DNA of 6,148 nt from assembly GCA_031258505.1 (NCBI GenBank), contig JAIRMT010000173.1, positions 1-6,148 on the forward strand, read 5' to 3'. The position numbers and the translations under genes are program-made. The notes under the pieces were generated by a model, which saw nothing but the letters and a program-made list of their open reading frames with translations, made no database searches and was not told the DNA's origin. Shown here piece by piece: positions 1 through 5,432 of this stretch (positions are counted from its first letter, which is position 1; every line of letters begins with the position of its first letter). Origin of the DNA: Treponema sp. Its GTDB lineage: Bacteria > Spirochaetota > Spirochaetia > Treponematales > Breznakiellaceae.

Positions 1-35
1 CTTGAATCTGCCTAAAAATAGACCAAGCAAACAAC

Positions 36-43
36 AGGGAGGG
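36..43 (+). promoter_or_regulatory. Shine-Dalgarno site of the M20 hydrolase gene
   Basis: AGGGAGGG contains a perfect GGAGG at 38-42, five bases before the ATG at 48. It fixes that ATG as the start. I see no convincing -35/-10 pair in the 35 bases before it, so transcription probably begins outside the window. Confidence 0.8.
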
Positions 44-47
44 CAAT

Positions 48-1226
48 ATGTCAACAAGTATAGACTCGCTGCCTAAGACGCAGGAGTTATATAACACCAT
101 ACAAAACAGGATCGATGACGAACTGGACAATCTGTTTGCCATCGCCCATTTTCTTTACGAGAATCCAGAGCTGGGGAACGAGGAATACAAGGCGCATAAC
201 ATCCTCACCGAGACTCTTACGGCGCGCGGCTTTGTCATTGACGACCAGTTCTGCGGTTTTCCCACTGCTTTCCGCGCTACTTACGACAGCGGCAAGCCCG
301 GGGCTTCCATTGCCTACTTCTGCGAATACGACGCCCTGCCGGATATTGGTCATGGCTGCGGCCATAACCTCATCTGTACCATGGCGCTTGGCGCGGCCTT
401 TGGGTTACAGGCAGTCCTTGACCGCATTGGTGGCAAGATTGTGGTATTTGGCACGCCTGCTGAGGAAACCTTTGGTACAAAGGTCGCTATGGCTGATCAG
501 GGGGTATTTGATGACATGACGGTTGGGATTATGACGCACCCCAACGGCGTTACCAGAGAGAGCGGCCCATCAATGGCGCTGCGCCCGCTCATCGTGAGTT
601 ATACAGGACGGGCGGCTCACGCTTCAATGGCGCCGGAAGCTGGCGTCAATGCGCTTGACGCCCTGATCCTGTTTTACAACGGCGTGAACGCGCTTCGTCA
701 GCACGTTACCCGCGATGTACAGTTCCACGGCATTATTAGCGCTGGCGGCGCAGCCCCGAACATTGTCCCTGAATACGCGGAAGCGCGTTTCTACATACGC
801 GCCGCAAACATGGCGAACCTCACGCGGGCTGTGGAGCGTTTCAAAGAATGTGCCGCTGGCGCGGCAAGCATGACTGGCGCGACGCTTGCCGTAAAGCCGT
901 TTCAGACGGCCTATGCTGACATGGTAACCAATCAAGCCCTGTCCGCTGTGTATAACAAGCATCTGCGCGATCTGGGTGAAACCGTATTGCCGGCGGAAGT
1001 AGGCGGGTCTATTGACATGGGCAATGTGAGCCATCACATTCCCTCGGTTCATGGCTGGCTTGGCTTTGGGGACCCGAACCTGATCATTCACACCAAAGCC
1101 TTTGCGGAGCGCACCATCACTGACAGCGGCAAGGCTCTGCTCCGGCGCGGCGCTCTTGCCATGGCCTTCACTGGCCATGACGTTATTGTGTCAAAGGAAT
1201 TGCAACAGCAGATTGCCGCCTTATAA
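48..1226 (+). CDS. M20-family metallopeptidase/amidohydrolase (ACY1L2/AbgB-like)
   Basis: Predicted 392-aa cytosolic zinc-dependent amide hydrolase of the M20 aminoacylase-like group, which cleaves N-acyl or aminobenzoyl amino acids or unusual dipeptides; the substrate here cannot be read from sequence. The metal-site motifs look intact: HGCGHN (Cys104, His106), PAEE (Glu139 as likely general base, Glu140 as ligand), THPN (His164) and IIHTK (His348). The lid/dimerisation domain spans about residues 180-290 and includes the conserved RAAHAS (His191). A DMGNVSHH segment near 323-330 is also typical. There is no signal peptide. Length is normal for the family. The start at 48 is supported by a strong GGAGG five bases upstream. 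The gene ends tail-to-tail with the SDR gene, overlapping it by 6 bp. Nothing upstream is visible, so operon membership is unknown. Family call is firm; AbgB-like or PM20D2-like substrate range is inference. Confidence 0.93.
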   Translation: MSTSIDSLPKTQELYNTIQNRIDDELDNLFAIAHFLYENPELGNEEYKAHNILTETLTARGFVIDDQFCGFPTAFRATYDSGKPGASIAYFCEYDALPDIGHGCGHNLICTMALGAAFGLQAVLDRIGGKIVVFGTPAEETFGTKVAMADQGVFDDMTVGIMTHPNGVTRESGPSMALRPLIVSYTGRAAHASMAPEAGVNALDALILFYNGVNALRQHVTRDVQFHGIISAGGAAPNIVPEYAEARFYIRAANMANLTRAVERFKECAAGAASMTGATLAVKPFQTAYADMVTNQALSAVYNKHLRDLGETVLPAEVGGSIDMGNVSHHIPSVHGWLGFGDPNLIIHTKAFAERTITDSGKALLRRGALAMAFTGHDVIVSKELQQQIAAL

Positions 1227-2468
1227 GACCTTCTTCCCGCCGGAAACCGACAGGGTCTGACCGGTCTCGTAATTCTGCTCAATGACATAGTAAACCGCGC
1301 GCATTACGTCCAGCACGGTACACGAGCGTTTCATCGGAACTTGCGCCTCATAGTGGGCTTTTACCTCGGCGAGAGACCTTGCGTTGGGAACCTTGCCGGC
1401 TTTGAGGTGTTGCGCGAAAAGACCAGTGTCAGGGTCTGTCCAGAAAGGGTGATTAAAGTCGTTACTTGGGCAGATCGTGTTTACCTTTATGTTGTACTTG
1501 ATTAGTTCCAGCGCAAGACTCACGGCCAGCCCCAGACATTCCTGATTCTCGCCGTAAAAATACTCGCTAACCCGAATAATATCAGTTATCCATGAAGGGG
1601 CAGTACGAAACTGGCGTCTGAATAGAAGCCCCGCATATTTGGCTATGAGGAAAAATGCGGTATTGCGCGTTTTAAACTCATCAAGACTCCGCTCAAGCAG
1701 ATTTCCCTGCTCAAGCGTGTTCTCAACATAGATACAGATGTCCAGGCCCCCAGCGGTTTCCGCTATGGTACGGAACAGAGCCTCGACTGAAGCTTCATCG
1801 GTATGGTTCACTTGAACCGGGATGGCTGCTGTCCGCTTTGCGCTGATGTTGATGCTGTTGGCGAGTTGCTGCACTGCTTCCAGATTAGCATCTGCGATAA
1901 AGACCAGCGCGCCGGAACAGGCAAGGCTTCGCGCAATGCTTGCCGAATTCCGTATGTCTCCTTCAAGCAGGGCTATTTTGTGCTGTACAACGTCAGCGCG
2001 GGTGGCTGCGTCAAGTTTCGGTTCAGCCAGCAGCGGATGACTTTGGGGAGCTTTTCCTTCAAGCATGGAGGCTGTTTTGCTATACATGCGTTTTCGCGCG
2101 GCGTCAATGTTTTTATCGATCCAGTAGAACGCCTCAATAGCGCTGGCGGCGTTCTCAGCGCCGCGTTTCAGTACGATGCAGGACGGCTCCTTTTTCGCTG
2201 CCTCCTGCTTCATGGCAGCTTCCACACCACTGGGGGCTTTGTCGAATTCCCAGGCTGTACAGGCTTCCTGAAAAACCTTTGCCGCAGCCTCTTCGTCCAG
2301 AACGCCTCCCCGCATAGCTGGGGAGATATCAACCACAAGCGCATCATCTGGCGCAGTTTCCTCGTTACGTTCACAACGCTCATGTACAACAACCCAGGGA
2401 TACCCCGCTGTGTTGATAAACAGCCCCCTGATGATAGTCGCAATAGCGGTATATTCCTTGTATTCCAT
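1221..2468 (-). CDS. SDR-family protein, probable pseudoenzyme related to sorbitol-6-phosphate dehydrogenase
   Basis: Predicted 415-aa cytosolic protein. Residues about 1-155 form an N-terminal region I do not recognise; residues about 160-415 are a short-chain dehydrogenase/reductase (Rossmann) domain. The SDR match rests on the first beta-alpha-beta unit (KIALLEGD...LVFIADAN, 164-195), LDICIY (242-247), SLALELIKYNIKVNTICPS (317-335) and the C-terminal ETGQTLSVSGGKKVL. The tail with GLFAQHLKAGKVP resembles, from memory, spirochaete sorbitol-6-phosphate 2-dehydrogenase-type proteins. Key residues are gone: TGxxxGIG reads EGDIRNSAS, NNAG reads VENT, and the positions aligned with catalytic Tyr and Lys are Phe304 and Asn308. 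It is therefore unlikely to be an ordinary NAD(P)-dependent oxidoreductase. The frame is open over the full length, so it is not simply a decaying pseudogene. GGAGG lies 10 bases before the ATG. It diverges from the sugar epimerase gene, suggesting a shared sugar-related role (inference). Confidence 0.85.
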   Translation of the reverse strand: MEYKEYTAIATIIRGLFINTAGYPWVVVHERCERNEETAPDDALVVDISPAMRGGVLDEEAAAKVFQEACTAWEFDKAPSGVEAAMKQEAAKKEPSCIVLKRGAENAASAIEAFYWIDKNIDAARKRMYSKTASMLEGKAPQSHPLLAEPKLDAATRADVVQHKIALLEGDIRNSASIARSLACSGALVFIADANLEAVQQLANSINISAKRTAAIPVQVNHTDEASVEALFRTIAETAGGLDICIYVENTLEQGNLLERSLDEFKTRNTAFFLIAKYAGLLFRRQFRTAPSWITDIIRVSEYFYGENQECLGLAVSLALELIKYNIKVNTICPSNDFNHPFWTDPDTGLFAQHLKAGKVPNARSLAEVKAHYEAQVPMKRSCTVLDVMRAVYYVIEQNYETGQTLSVSGGKKVL

Positions 2469-2478
2469 CTGTTTCCTT

Positions 2479-2483
2479 CCTCC
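2479..2483 (-). promoter_or_regulatory. Shine-Dalgarno site of the SDR-like gene
   Basis: On the minus strand the sequence reads GGAGG, ten bases before the ATG whose complement ends at 2468. A second purine run (AAGGAAA) lies closer to the start. It supports this start codon. Confidence 0.7.
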
Positions 2484-2497
2484 GATGTATCAATGGT

Positions 2498-2526
2498 AGC
2501 ATAGACTTCAAAGTATGAAAAGTTAA
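2498..2526 (-). promoter_or_regulatory. Candidate promoter of the SDR-like gene
   Basis: On the minus strand TTAACT (2521-2526) and TATGCT (2498-2503) are spaced by 17 bp. Each matches the sigma-70 consensus at 4 of 6 positions. Position and spacing suit the SDR-like gene starting at 2468, but neither box is strong. Confidence 0.35.
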
Positions 2527-2536
2527 TGAGCTTCCA

Positions 2537-2564
2537 TTTCCATAACTCTAATATATGCTATAAT
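2537..2564 (+). promoter_or_regulatory. Sigma-70-type promoter with extended -10 for the sugar epimerase gene
   Basis: A perfect TATAAT lies at 2559-2564, preceded by TGC (2556-2558), giving an extended -10 element. A weak -35 candidate TTTCCA (2537-2542, 4 of 6 matches) lies 16 bp upstream. The expected transcription start is near 2571, only about 13 bases before the ATG at 2584, so the leader would be very short. The extended -10 probably compensates for the poor -35. No operator repeat is obvious in the gap, which is shared with the divergent SDR-like gene. Confidence 0.65.
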
Positions 2565-2570
2565 AAGAGT

Positions 2571-2576
2571 AGAGGT
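2571..2576 (+). promoter_or_regulatory. Shine-Dalgarno site of the sugar epimerase gene
   Basis: AGAGGT ends seven bases before the ATG at 2584 and supports that start. It sits right where the transcript from the upstream TATAAT box is predicted to begin. Confidence 0.65.
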
Positions 2577-2583
2577 ATAAATT

Positions 2584-3402
2584 ATGAAGATTGGTTGCTG
2601 TTTGGGTCCTTTGGCAAAGGACGAGGCAAAAACAGGTGTTACGATTATCCCTATGATAGCGGAGCTTGGTTTTGATTACCTAGAACTTCCGCTGGCTCAG
2701 ATAATGAGCGCCACAGAAGCTCAACGGGTCGAGGTGGTCAAAGCGGTAGAGGCTGGAGGTATTCCAGCCCTGGCGTGTAACAACTTCTTTCCGGCGCGAG
2801 TGCGCTTGACTGGCCCGGAGGCAAAGCTGGAACTGGCGCTTGAATATGCAAAAGAGGCGTGTGAATGGGCTGCATCCCTAGGCGTTAAGATTATTGTGCT
2901 GGGAAGCGCCGGCGCAAAGAATCTGCCTGCGGGCTTTCCTTACGAAGCTGGACGGGAGCAGTTCACTAAACTGCTTCATAACCTTGAGAATCTAGCTGGT
3001 CCGCTGGGGCTTACCATTGTCATTGAGCCGCTCAATTCTGAGGAGAGTAACTTCATCACCAGCGTTGGCGAGGGCCTTGCTCTGGTTCAGGAGCTTAACC
3101 TTGCCCACATCAAACTACTCGCCGACTACTTCCACATGCGTAAGGAAGATGAAGACCTGGCAGTTATCACAAAGACGGGCGACGAACTACGCCATGTGCA
3201 TATTGCTGCGAAGCAGGGACGCCTGCTGCCGCGAGAAGGCGATGGTGAGAATTACGGACGTTTTTTCCACCTTCTCGAAAGCGTGGGCTATGACGCGGGT
3301 ATCAGCCTTGAAGGGGGTGTGAGTAGTGATGCGCTCGTGGAGGCAGGCGCAGCGCTCAAACTCCTGCGCTCGTTCTGTATTCCCACGCAGTTCAAGCGTT
3401 GA
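2584..3402 (+). CDS. Sugar phosphate isomerase/epimerase family TIM-barrel protein
   Basis: Predicted 272-aa cytosolic enzyme of the xylose isomerase-like/AP endonuclease family 2 fold. Members epimerise or isomerise ketoses and related sugars (D-tagatose 3-epimerase, L-ribulose 3-epimerase, hydroxypyruvate isomerase) through a divalent metal. The complete metal/acid-base set is visible in the usual order and approximate spacing: Glu148 (VIEPLN), Asp181 (ADYFH), His207 (HVHIA) and Glu243 (SLEGG). His184 and Arg213 match the positions of substrate-binding residues in tagatose 3-epimerase-type enzymes. The N-terminal MKIGCCLG strand and LGFDYLELP are typical of the barrel start. Length is normal. 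It has its own extended -10 promoter and AGAGGT ribosome site. It diverges from the SDR-like gene and converges with the operon ending at 3418, leaving 15 bp between stops. The fold and chemistry are well supported; the sugar substrate is not known. Confidence 0.9.
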   Translation: MKIGCCLGPLAKDEAKTGVTIIPMIAELGFDYLELPLAQIMSATEAQRVEVVKAVEAGGIPALACNNFFPARVRLTGPEAKLELALEYAKEACEWAASLGVKIIVLGSAGAKNLPAGFPYEAGREQFTKLLHNLENLAGPLGLTIVIEPLNSEESNFITSVGEGLALVQELNLAHIKLLADYFHMRKEDEDLAVITKTGDELRHVHIAAKQGRLLPREGDGENYGRFFHLLESVGYDAGISLEGGVSSDALVEAGAALKLLRSFCIPTQFKR

Positions 3403-3417
3403 GTTACTTGGTACTCC

Positions 3418-4035
3418 TCATCGCTGAACAAAAAGATCGTTGGGGATGCCAAAACCTTTACGGCGCTTTTCCTCGCAGAGCTGGATCCCGGCGTTAAAAC
3501 GACGCTCGGATTCCAGCGACGATGGCGGGCCATGTCCGGGAAACACCATGCAATCATAGGGCAGGGAAAACAGTTTGCTTCGCAGGGCAGCAAGCTCGGT
3601 CGCATCGCCATAGTTACTGGCTGTTTTGCCGATCAGACCAGCGGAAAGGGCATCGCCGGTAAAAAGCATACGTCCGATTTTGAAAACCACGGAATCAGGG
3701 GAATGACCAGGGATGGAAATCACCTCAACTGCGAATGAATCAATGCGAAGCGTTTCACTGTCGCGTATCAGCGTGGCCTTATGTTCCATAATAACGTGAT
3801 TGACCGCGTATAGCTCGGCGTCGTATATCCGTTTCAGGGTTCGCAGCCCCTGAACGTGGTTCTTGTGATCATGGGTAACGAGTATAGCCCGCAGATGATA
3901 GTTGTTATTCTCAATAAAATTGAGTATTCCCTTAGCCATGTGGCTGGGGTCGATGAGGATAGCCTCACGCGCCTCATTACCCAGTATGTAAGAATTACTA
4001 TAACCAAGTGCTGAATAGTGAAAGAACAGTTTCAT
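3418..4035 (-). CDS. MBL-fold metallo-hydrolase (glyoxalase II-like) with an HxHxNH motif
   Basis: Predicted 205-aa cytosolic metallo-beta-lactamase-fold hydrolase, similar in size to short glyoxalase II-like thioester hydrolases. Metal-site elements appear in order: THDHKNH (His55, His57, His60), PGHSPDS (His111), FTGDAL (Asp128, bridging) and FPGHGP (His168). The usual HxHxDH aspartate, a ligand of the second metal, is Asn59 here, encoded by AAC at 3859-3861, one base from the Asp codon GAC. The rest of the site is intact, so the protein may bind metals differently or act with one metal. It is the last gene of a three-gene operon: its ATG overlaps the pentapeptide gene's TGA as ATGA, and GGAG at 4041-4044 gives a Shine-Dalgarno site five bases upstream. 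It converges with the sugar epimerase gene. The substrate is unknown; hydroxyacylglutathione-like use is only a family-based guess. Confidence 0.9.
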   Translation of the reverse strand: MKLFFHYSALGYSNSYILGNEAREAILIDPSHMAKGILNFIENNNYHLRAILVTHDHKNHVQGLRTLKRIYDAELYAVNHVIMEHKATLIRDSETLRIDSFAVEVISIPGHSPDSVVFKIGRMLFTGDALSAGLIGKTASNYGDATELAALRSKLFSLPYDCMVFPGHGPPSSLESERRFNAGIQLCEEKRRKGFGIPNDLFVQR

Positions 4036-4631
4036 TTTAGCTCCATTGGACTGAAATCAAACACGGCTTCAGCGCTGTTGGATGACTTGAAAGACACTTC
4101 TTCCAGATGGGCTTTGATAAAATTGACTCGCTGCAGGTTACAGTCAATAAAATTTGAGAAAAGGATACTCGCGTTAATAAAACGACTGTTGTACAGATTC
4201 GACGATTTGAACTGGCTGTTCGTGATAGCCACGCCGCCGAAATTCAGATGAAGCGCCTCGACTTTCTCAAAGACGCAGTTCTGCATGACCGCACCCGCGA
4301 AGGAAAGGAATTGCAGATCGCCTCCGATAAAATTGCAATTAAAAAATTCGGCAAAGTCAAAAAAAACCATACGCATACGCACATCGGTAAAAACACAGCC
4401 GGTAAAGGAAGCGCCCTTGAAGGTGCAGCCGTAAAAATGCCTTTTAGAAAAGTCTACGTTCTCGAAACGCCCTCCTCCGGCAACAAGGTCTTTAATGATT
4501 TGCTGTTCCTGAATCGTGTTCACAATTCGCGCGATTTCCGCGTCAGGGTCAGCCGCATGAGCTATACAGAGCTTGGAACCACTCAAGGCCATGCGCCCAC
4601 AGCCTGCGGCGCAGGAGTTTATAGTAAACAT
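4032..4631 (-). CDS. Pentapeptide-repeat protein with N-terminal Cys/His cluster
   Basis: Predicted 199-aa soluble protein. From Phe56 to Phe191 every fifth residue is the central position of a pentapeptide, 28 in a row without a break: 18 Phe, 4 Leu, 2 Met, 2 Ile, and one Ala and one Ser. Such repeats fold as a right-handed quadrilateral beta-helix, here about seven turns. Before it lies a short Cys/His cluster, Cys7-x3-Cys11-x10-Cys22-x2-His25, that could bind zinc, then a probable helix (about 30-50). Pentapeptide proteins include DNA-mimic gyrase protectors (Qnr/MfpA) and many of unknown role; I see no strong acidic-surface signature, so a gyrase role is not claimed. The ATG lies 3 nt after the stop of the nucleotidyltransferase-like gene and has no Shine-Dalgarno site, pointing to coupling. 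A later start (Met14) would delete the first two cysteines. The gene overlaps the next one as ATGA. Confidence 0.9.
   Translation of the reverse strand: MFTINSCAAGCGRMALSGSKLCIAHAADPDAEIARIVNTIQEQQIIKDLVAGGGRFENVDFSKRHFYGCTFKGASFTGCVFTDVRMRMVFFDFAEFFNCNFIGGDLQFLSFAGAVMQNCVFEKVEALHLNFGGVAITNSQFKSSNLYNSRFINASILFSNFIDCNLQRVNFIKAHLEEVSFKSSNSAEAVFDFSPMELK
4041..4044 (-). promoter_or_regulatory. Shine-Dalgarno site of the MBL-fold gene, inside the pentapeptide-repeat gene
   Basis: The minus strand reads GGAG five bases before the ATG at 4035-4033, within the last codons of the upstream gene. Together with the ATGA overlap this fits translational coupling. Confidence 0.6.
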
Positions 4632-4634
4632 TGG

Positions 4635-5408
4635 CTATAGATTGATCACGCTTCGTGCAATAACCTGAGCCAGCGTATACTTGCGCGTTCTGGTCATTTC
4701 CACATCAGAACGGAGGAAGCTGTCAAACTGGGCGTGGAACCCATCAGGCAATACCGGCAGCTTCAGCGCCTGCTTGTAATAGGCGCGGTGGGACGGCTCA
4801 AAACGATGGTTTATGCAAAACAGGGTGAGACAGACAGTCTTGATAAACAAGGCCTCGGAAATGAGGTAGTGGAAATCATCCTCTTCAAACAACGCAGCGC
4901 CCAGATCATTCAAGAGGTGTTCCATCTTTGACTGATTCACGGCGCGCATCTGGTCCCAGAAAAACTGGTCAAGCGCCGACAGCCGATTCCGTACTGTTGT
5001 AATCCAATCGTTCCGCTTGAAGAGAATGTCCCCGTTGACTAAACGGTAGAAGCCATAGGTTCCAGAATCCTTGATGAGCCATAAAGACTCGTACTTCGTG
5101 TCAGCGATGGACACAAGCTCATCGATCTTCTCGGTTGACTTGTATTCTAAGCGCACTGGAATCTCTCCGATAAGAAAACGGTCTTTATTCGAGTGGGATT
5201 CAAACACCATTGCGTCTTCCTCAAACAGGCGGCGTCGTTCCTCAAGAGCTGGTATGGAGCCGGCATAAAACACATCAAAGATGAGCGCGAAGTAAGGATG
5301 AAGAGTGTCAGCTAACGCGGTCTCATTAAGGGACACACATTCCACACCGGGCCAGGCCGATAGTATCTTGGTAAAGCGATCAACAAGCAGTTGGGTCTTA
5401 TATTTCAT
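4635..5408 (-). CDS. Nucleotidyltransferase-like protein with DUF4037-like helical C-terminus (tentative)
   Basis: Predicted 257-aa soluble protein of uncertain function. The N-terminal third has a pattern like a divergent nucleotidyltransferase fold: a strand ending LIFDVFYAGSIP (Asp45), then a strand IPVRLEYKST (Glu88) as the possible third acidic position. The usual GS motif before the first acidic pair is not visible. The rest (about 130-257) looks helical, with a segment around 186-233 (SEALFIKTVCLTLF...KLPVLPDGF) like the C-terminal domain of DUF4037 proteins as I remember them. It is the first gene of a compact minus-strand operon, ending 3 nt before the pentapeptide gene. I chose the ATG at 5408 because AGAG (5415-5418) stands six bases upstream; an in-frame ATG at 5423 would add five residues but has no ribosome site. 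A catalytic role such as nucleotide transfer is inference and may be lost. Confidence 0.75.
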   Translation of the reverse strand: MKYKTQLLVDRFTKILSAWPGVECVSLNETALADTLHPYFALIFDVFYAGSIPALEERRRLFEEDAMVFESHSNKDRFLIGEIPVRLEYKSTEKIDELVSIADTKYESLWLIKDSGTYGFYRLVNGDILFKRNDWITTVRNRLSALDQFFWDQMRAVNQSKMEHLLNDLGAALFEEDDFHYLISEALFIKTVCLTLFCINHRFEPSHRAYYKQALKLPVLPDGFHAQFDSFLRSDVEMTRTRKYTLAQVIARSVINL

Positions 5409-5417
5409 CATGTTCTC

Positions 5418-5424
5418 TATCATA
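5418..5424. promoter_or_regulatory. Overlapping -10-like hexamers between divergent genes (weak)
   Basis: TATCAT (plus, 5418-5423) and TATGAT (minus, 5419-5424) each match TATAAT at 5 of 6 positions and overlap by five bases. On the minus strand TTGCGA (5442-5447) is 17 bp upstream; on the plus strand no good -35 is seen. Starts from either would lie within a few bases of the start codons. This is a suggestion only; promoters may instead lie inside the opposing genes. Confidence 0.2.
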
Positions 5425-5432
5425 ATGTGTCT

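Noticed and set aside
2..19. TTGAAT followed by TAAAAATAG as a promoter for the M20 gene
   Set aside because: The two boxes are only about 5 bp apart and no -10 occurs at proper spacing.
115..519. 134-codon plus-strand frame overlapping the M20 gene
   Set aside because: Out-of-frame shadow of the hydrolase; composition is Leu/Ser/Arg-rich without motifs.
624..1178. 184-codon open frame on the minus strand inside the M20 gene
   Set aside because: It is a shadow of a firmly identified gene, with no family features of its own.
1803..2504. Long open frame of 233 codons on the plus strand, opposite the SDR-like gene
   Set aside because: It lies antisense to a protein with clear family similarity, its translation is Cys-rich and lacks recognisable domains, and it has no ribosome site.
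3400..3417. Small hairpin GAGTTAC/GTACTC between the convergent epimerase and MBL genes
   Set aside because: The stem is only about four to six pairs with no T-run, too weak to call a terminator.
4032..4631. Qnr/MfpA-type gyrase protection protein
   Set aside because: The pentapeptide array alone is not diagnostic; the N-terminal Cys/His cluster and operon context do not match known Qnr genes.
4248..4640. 130-codon plus-strand frame opposite the pentapeptide gene
   Set aside because: The opposite strand carries 28 regular pentapeptide repeats, so this frame is a by-product of that periodic sequence.
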